This document shows, in pieces, positions 62,125 through 64,000 of a stretch of 64,000 bases of DNA. The stretch's first letter is position 1; the number at the start of each line of letters is the position of its first letter. The notes beneath the pieces are model-generated. The model was not told where the DNA came from. It searched no databases and worked only from the letters and a program-made list of their open reading frames with translations. The stretch comes from Clavibacter sp. B3I6. GTDB lineage: Bacteria; Actinomycetota; Actinomycetes; Actinomycetales; Microbacteriaceae. The DNA is taken from positions 2,666,001 to 2,730,000 of the forward strand of contig NZ_JAUSYL010000001.1 of assembly GCF_030816895.1 (NCBI RefSeq), in the 5' to 3' direction. Both the position numbers and the translations under genes were made by a program.

Positions 62125-63666
62125 CTAGCCCTGGGCGGACCGGCGGCGGGAGTGGATCCCGAGCCCCAGCGCACCGAGGACGAGGGCGGTGAGGCCCCAG
62201 CCGATCGTGGGCGTCGGGTCGTAGCCGGTCACGGGCAGCGAGTCGTCCGGGGTGGTGCCGCTCGGGATGAGGGGCGCCGCGGTGGTGCGCGACGGGGACG
62301 GCGTGGCCGAGGGGACGGGCGTACCCGCCGTCGCGGACGGCGTAGGCGCGGTGGGCGTCGGCGTCGGGACCCCGGGGGTCGGGACGGGGACGGTCGCGCT
62401 GGGGGTCGGGATCGGTGCGGTGGGGGTGGGGACAGGCGCGGTGGGCGTCGGCACGGGGACGGTGGCCGTGGGGGTCGGGACCGGTGCGGTGGGCGTCGGG
62501 ACGGGGACGGTGGCTGTCGGCGTCGGGACCGGTGCGGTGGGCGTCGGGACGGGGACGGTGGCTGTCGGCGTCGGGACCGGTGCGGTGGGCGTCGGGACGG
62601 GGACGGTGGCCGTGGGGGTCGGGACCGGTGCGGTGGGCGTCGGGACGGGGACGGTGGCCGTGGGGGTCGGGACCGGTGCGGTGGGCGTCGGGACGGGTGC
62701 GGTCGGCGTCGGGATCGGCGTCGTGGGCGTCGGGGTGGGCACGGGTGCGGTCGGCTCGACGGTCGGCGTCACGGTGGGCTCGACGGTCGGTGCGATCGTG
62801 GGCTCGACGGTGGGCTCGATCGTGGGCTCGATCGTGGGCTCGATCGTGGGCTCGATCGTGGGCTCGATCGTGGGCTCGACGGTGGGCTCGACGGTCGGCT
62901 CGATCGTGGGCTCGACGGTCGGCTCCACCGCCGGCGTGACGAAGTTGCGGATGGACGTGCGGCAGATGGCGGTCGAGCCGCCGCCGTTCACGGAGCGGTT
63001 GCACTGGTCCACGTCGACGAGGAGCGCCGATGTGACCGTGGACCCGGGCACGGTGCAGATGACGCGATCTGCCGCGCCGCCGCCGTTCCCCGAGCCGTTG
63101 CACTGCGTGACGTCGGCGTCGGTGGTCGCCGACTCGGGTGAGCACAGCGTGCCGCCCGCGGCGCCGTCGGTCGCGGATCCGATGCACTGGTTGACGGTCG
63201 CGGCGGTGGTGGTGCTGTCCCCGACGAGGTTGTTGGTGATGTCCACGGAGCAGATGAGGTTGCTGCCGCCGCCGTTCGCGACGTCGTTGCACTGCTGGAC
63301 CGAGGTGATGATGATCCCCTCGCGCTGGGACACGTTCGTCGTGCAGAGGGGCACGGTGCCCGCGGCGCCCGTGCACGCTCGCGTGGTGACCGTCGAGGAT
63401 CCGGTCTGCGTCGCGACGTCCAACTCGTTCACGACGGTCACGTCGCATTCGACCTGGTTGCCGCCCCCGTTGGGTACGTCGTTGCACTGGGCCGTGGTCG
63501 TGGGGGACACGGCGGCGGATGCGGACTGCATCTGGCCGGTCATCCCGGCGACGGCGACGAGGGCGATGAGCGCCGCTCCCGCCGACGCGGCGATGCGCGT
63601 GCGGAGGGCATGGCGGCGGCGGGTGGCGGGCTGGGCGTTCCCGGGTCTTGCGAGGTGTCTCGGCAC
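62125..63666 (-). CDS. Repeat-rich LPVTG-anchored cell-wall protein
   Basis: The 513-residue product has a signal peptide (to about residue 51), then an N-terminal region (about 58-245) with repeated Cys-Asn-x3-Asn-Gly-Gly-Gly modules (for example CNDVPNGGG, CNDVANGGG, CNGSGNGGG, CNRSVNGGG). A stalk of EPT[V/I] and PTPTA repeats follows. The protein ends with sortase signal LPVTG (residue 477), a hydrophobic helix and an Arg cluster. GTG 63666 has AAGGAG six bases upstream. Its role is unknown; a surface or adhesion function is likely. Confidence 0.85.
   Translation of the reverse strand: MPRHLARPGNAQPATRRRHALRTRIAASAGAALIALVAVAGMTGQMQSASAAVSPTTTAQCNDVPNGGGNQVECDVTVVNELDVATQTGSSTVTTRACTGAAGTVPLCTTNVSQREGIIITSVQQCNDVANGGGSNLICSVDITNNLVGDSTTTAATVNQCIGSATDGAAGGTLCSPESATTDADVTQCNGSGNGGGAADRVICTVPGSTVTSALLVDVDQCNRSVNGGGSTAICRTSIRNFVTPAVEPTVEPTIEPTVEPTVEPTIEPTIEPTIEPTIEPTIEPTVEPTIAPTVEPTVTPTVEPTAPVPTPTPTTPIPTPTAPVPTPTAPVPTPTATVPVPTPTAPVPTPTATVPVPTPTAPVPTPTATVPVPTPTAPVPTPTATVPVPTPTAPVPTPTATVPVPTPTAPVPTPTAPIPTPSATVPVPTPGVPTPTPTAPTPSATAGTPVPSATPSPSRTTAAPLIPSGTTPDDSLPVTGYDPTPTIGWGLTALVLGALGLGIHSRRRSAQG
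62461..62700. repeat. Five tandem 48-bp repeats in the LPVTG gene
   Basis: Units start at 62461, 62509, 62557, 62605 and 62653, exactly 48 bases apart, each encoding a 16-residue Pro-Thr-Val-Ala block. Two near-identical variants alternate, which suggests recent duplication. Being in frame, copy-number change would lengthen or shorten the stalk. Confidence 0.9.
62749..62924. repeat. 12-bp tandem repeats encoding EPT[V/I]
   Basis: About 15 units of GGGCTCGATCGT-like sequence (on the + strand) encode Glu-Pro-Thr-Val/Ile. The central six units (62816-62879) are almost identical. Confidence 0.88.
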
Positions 63667-63810
63667 GGTGCTCCTTCTTCCCCGCCAGGATGCTCGCGCC
63701 GTCGCGACGGACCCGCGACGGGAGCGTGACGCGCGCGTGACACGCGGCGCGCCGAGGTCGCGCATCCCCGTATACCGGGAGCAGCGGAATTCATTACGGA
63801 GTGCCCGCCT

Positions 63811-63856
63811 ACGACGACGAGGGCCGATCCTGTGGCGGATCGGCCCTCGTCGTCGT
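63811..63856. terminator. Bidirectional-looking terminator after lsr2
   Basis: A perfect 20-bp stem (63811-63830 with 63837-63856) with a six-base loop lies 30 bases past the lsr2 stop. Confidence 0.85.
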
Positions 63857-63886
63857 GCTCGCGCGCGGATCGCGCGCCGTATCGCC

Positions 63887-64000
63887 CTACTTGTTGGCGC
63901 GGTATTCCTCGAGCAGGTCCGCGGAGATGCGTCCGCGCTCGGAGACCTTGTGGCCGTGCTCGCGCAGCCATTCGCGCGCGGCGCCGAGGTCCTCCTTCGG
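63887..64000 (-). CDS. lsr2: Lsr2 nucleoid-associated protein, C-terminal end only
   Basis: Thirty-seven codons remain before the TAG at 63889-63887; the N-terminus lies outside the window. The residues AAREWLREHGHKVSERGRIS match the DNA-binding C-terminus of Lsr2, which bridges and silences AT-rich DNA in actinobacteria. The core RGR loop that inserts into the minor groove is present. Confidence 0.85.
   Translation of the reverse strand, partial: PKEDLGAAREWLREHGHKVSERGRISADLLEEYRANK

Noticed and set aside
62461..62924. CRISPR array
   Set aside because: The repeats are contiguous without unique spacers, in frame, and encode a Pro-Thr stalk.

Overview
The window is high-GC actinobacterial chromosome. 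It encodes mycothiol synthase, GlnR, CarD, SigK/RskA, SenX3-RegX3, an Lsr2 C-terminus and a sortase-anchored wall protein. Gene content, neighbourhoods and very high GC fit the Microbacteriaceae, probably Clavibacter or a close relative. The family-level call is an inference from proteins I recognise; the genus is less certain. Genes are densely packed, with many 4-nt ATGA/GTGA overlaps. A large fraction of start codons lie 6-7 nt downstream of a TANNNT-like -10 box, which suggests widespread leaderless transcription. No prophage, IS element, CRISPR array or plasmid-type region is visible.

Layout, 1-16 kb: an MFS exporter faces a LysR regulator. Next come a small membrane protein, a frameshifted amylosucrase-like GH13 gene, and glyA-folD behind a recognisable ZTP (pfl) riboswitch. 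After a gamma-carbonic anhydrase/GNAT pair there is a complete Leloir galactose cluster (galT-galK facing a DeoR regulator and galM). tRNA-Lys, small genes, a candidate structured RNA gene near 14.1 kb and sigK-rskA follow.

16-39 kb is phosphate and central metabolism. It holds pstSCAB, a MutT1-type NUDIX/histidine-phosphatase protein, ppk, mshD and glnR. Further on are a FABP/nitrobindin, YgfZ, a FUSC-like membrane protein, a methyltransferase, gpmA, phoU and senX3-regX3, then carD, ispDF, cysS and rlmB. PHO-box-like direct repeats with matching geometry precede both pstS and ppk, so phosphate uptake, polyphosphate synthesis and their probable regulator RegX3 form one regulon encoded in the window.

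39-56 kb: a DUF4032 kinase-like protein, an MsiK-type sugar ABC ATPase, a DsbA-like protein, tRNA-Thr, a nitroreductase with msrB, DUF3263 and LytR_C proteins, and a cold-shock gene. groEL follows under tandem CIRCE operators. A minus-strand block then carries a WXG100 protein, a two-component system, an XPB helicase with its partner protein, and a membrane protein. A second cold-shock gene, a DUF3027 gene with a poly-Asp tail and serC complete the stretch.

56-64 kb: a DtxR/IdeR regulator and an NlpC/P60 wall hydrolase with a long foldable leader. These are followed by a tiny self-contained His-rich mini-gene, an HNH endonuclease, a prolyl-oligopeptidase-family peptidase and a SARP/BTAD regulator. 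The region ends with a repeat-rich LPVTG wall protein and the C-terminus of Lsr2. The least explained items are the 14.1-kb RNA candidate, the 37-residue His-rich unit, the NlpC leader and the LPVTG protein.
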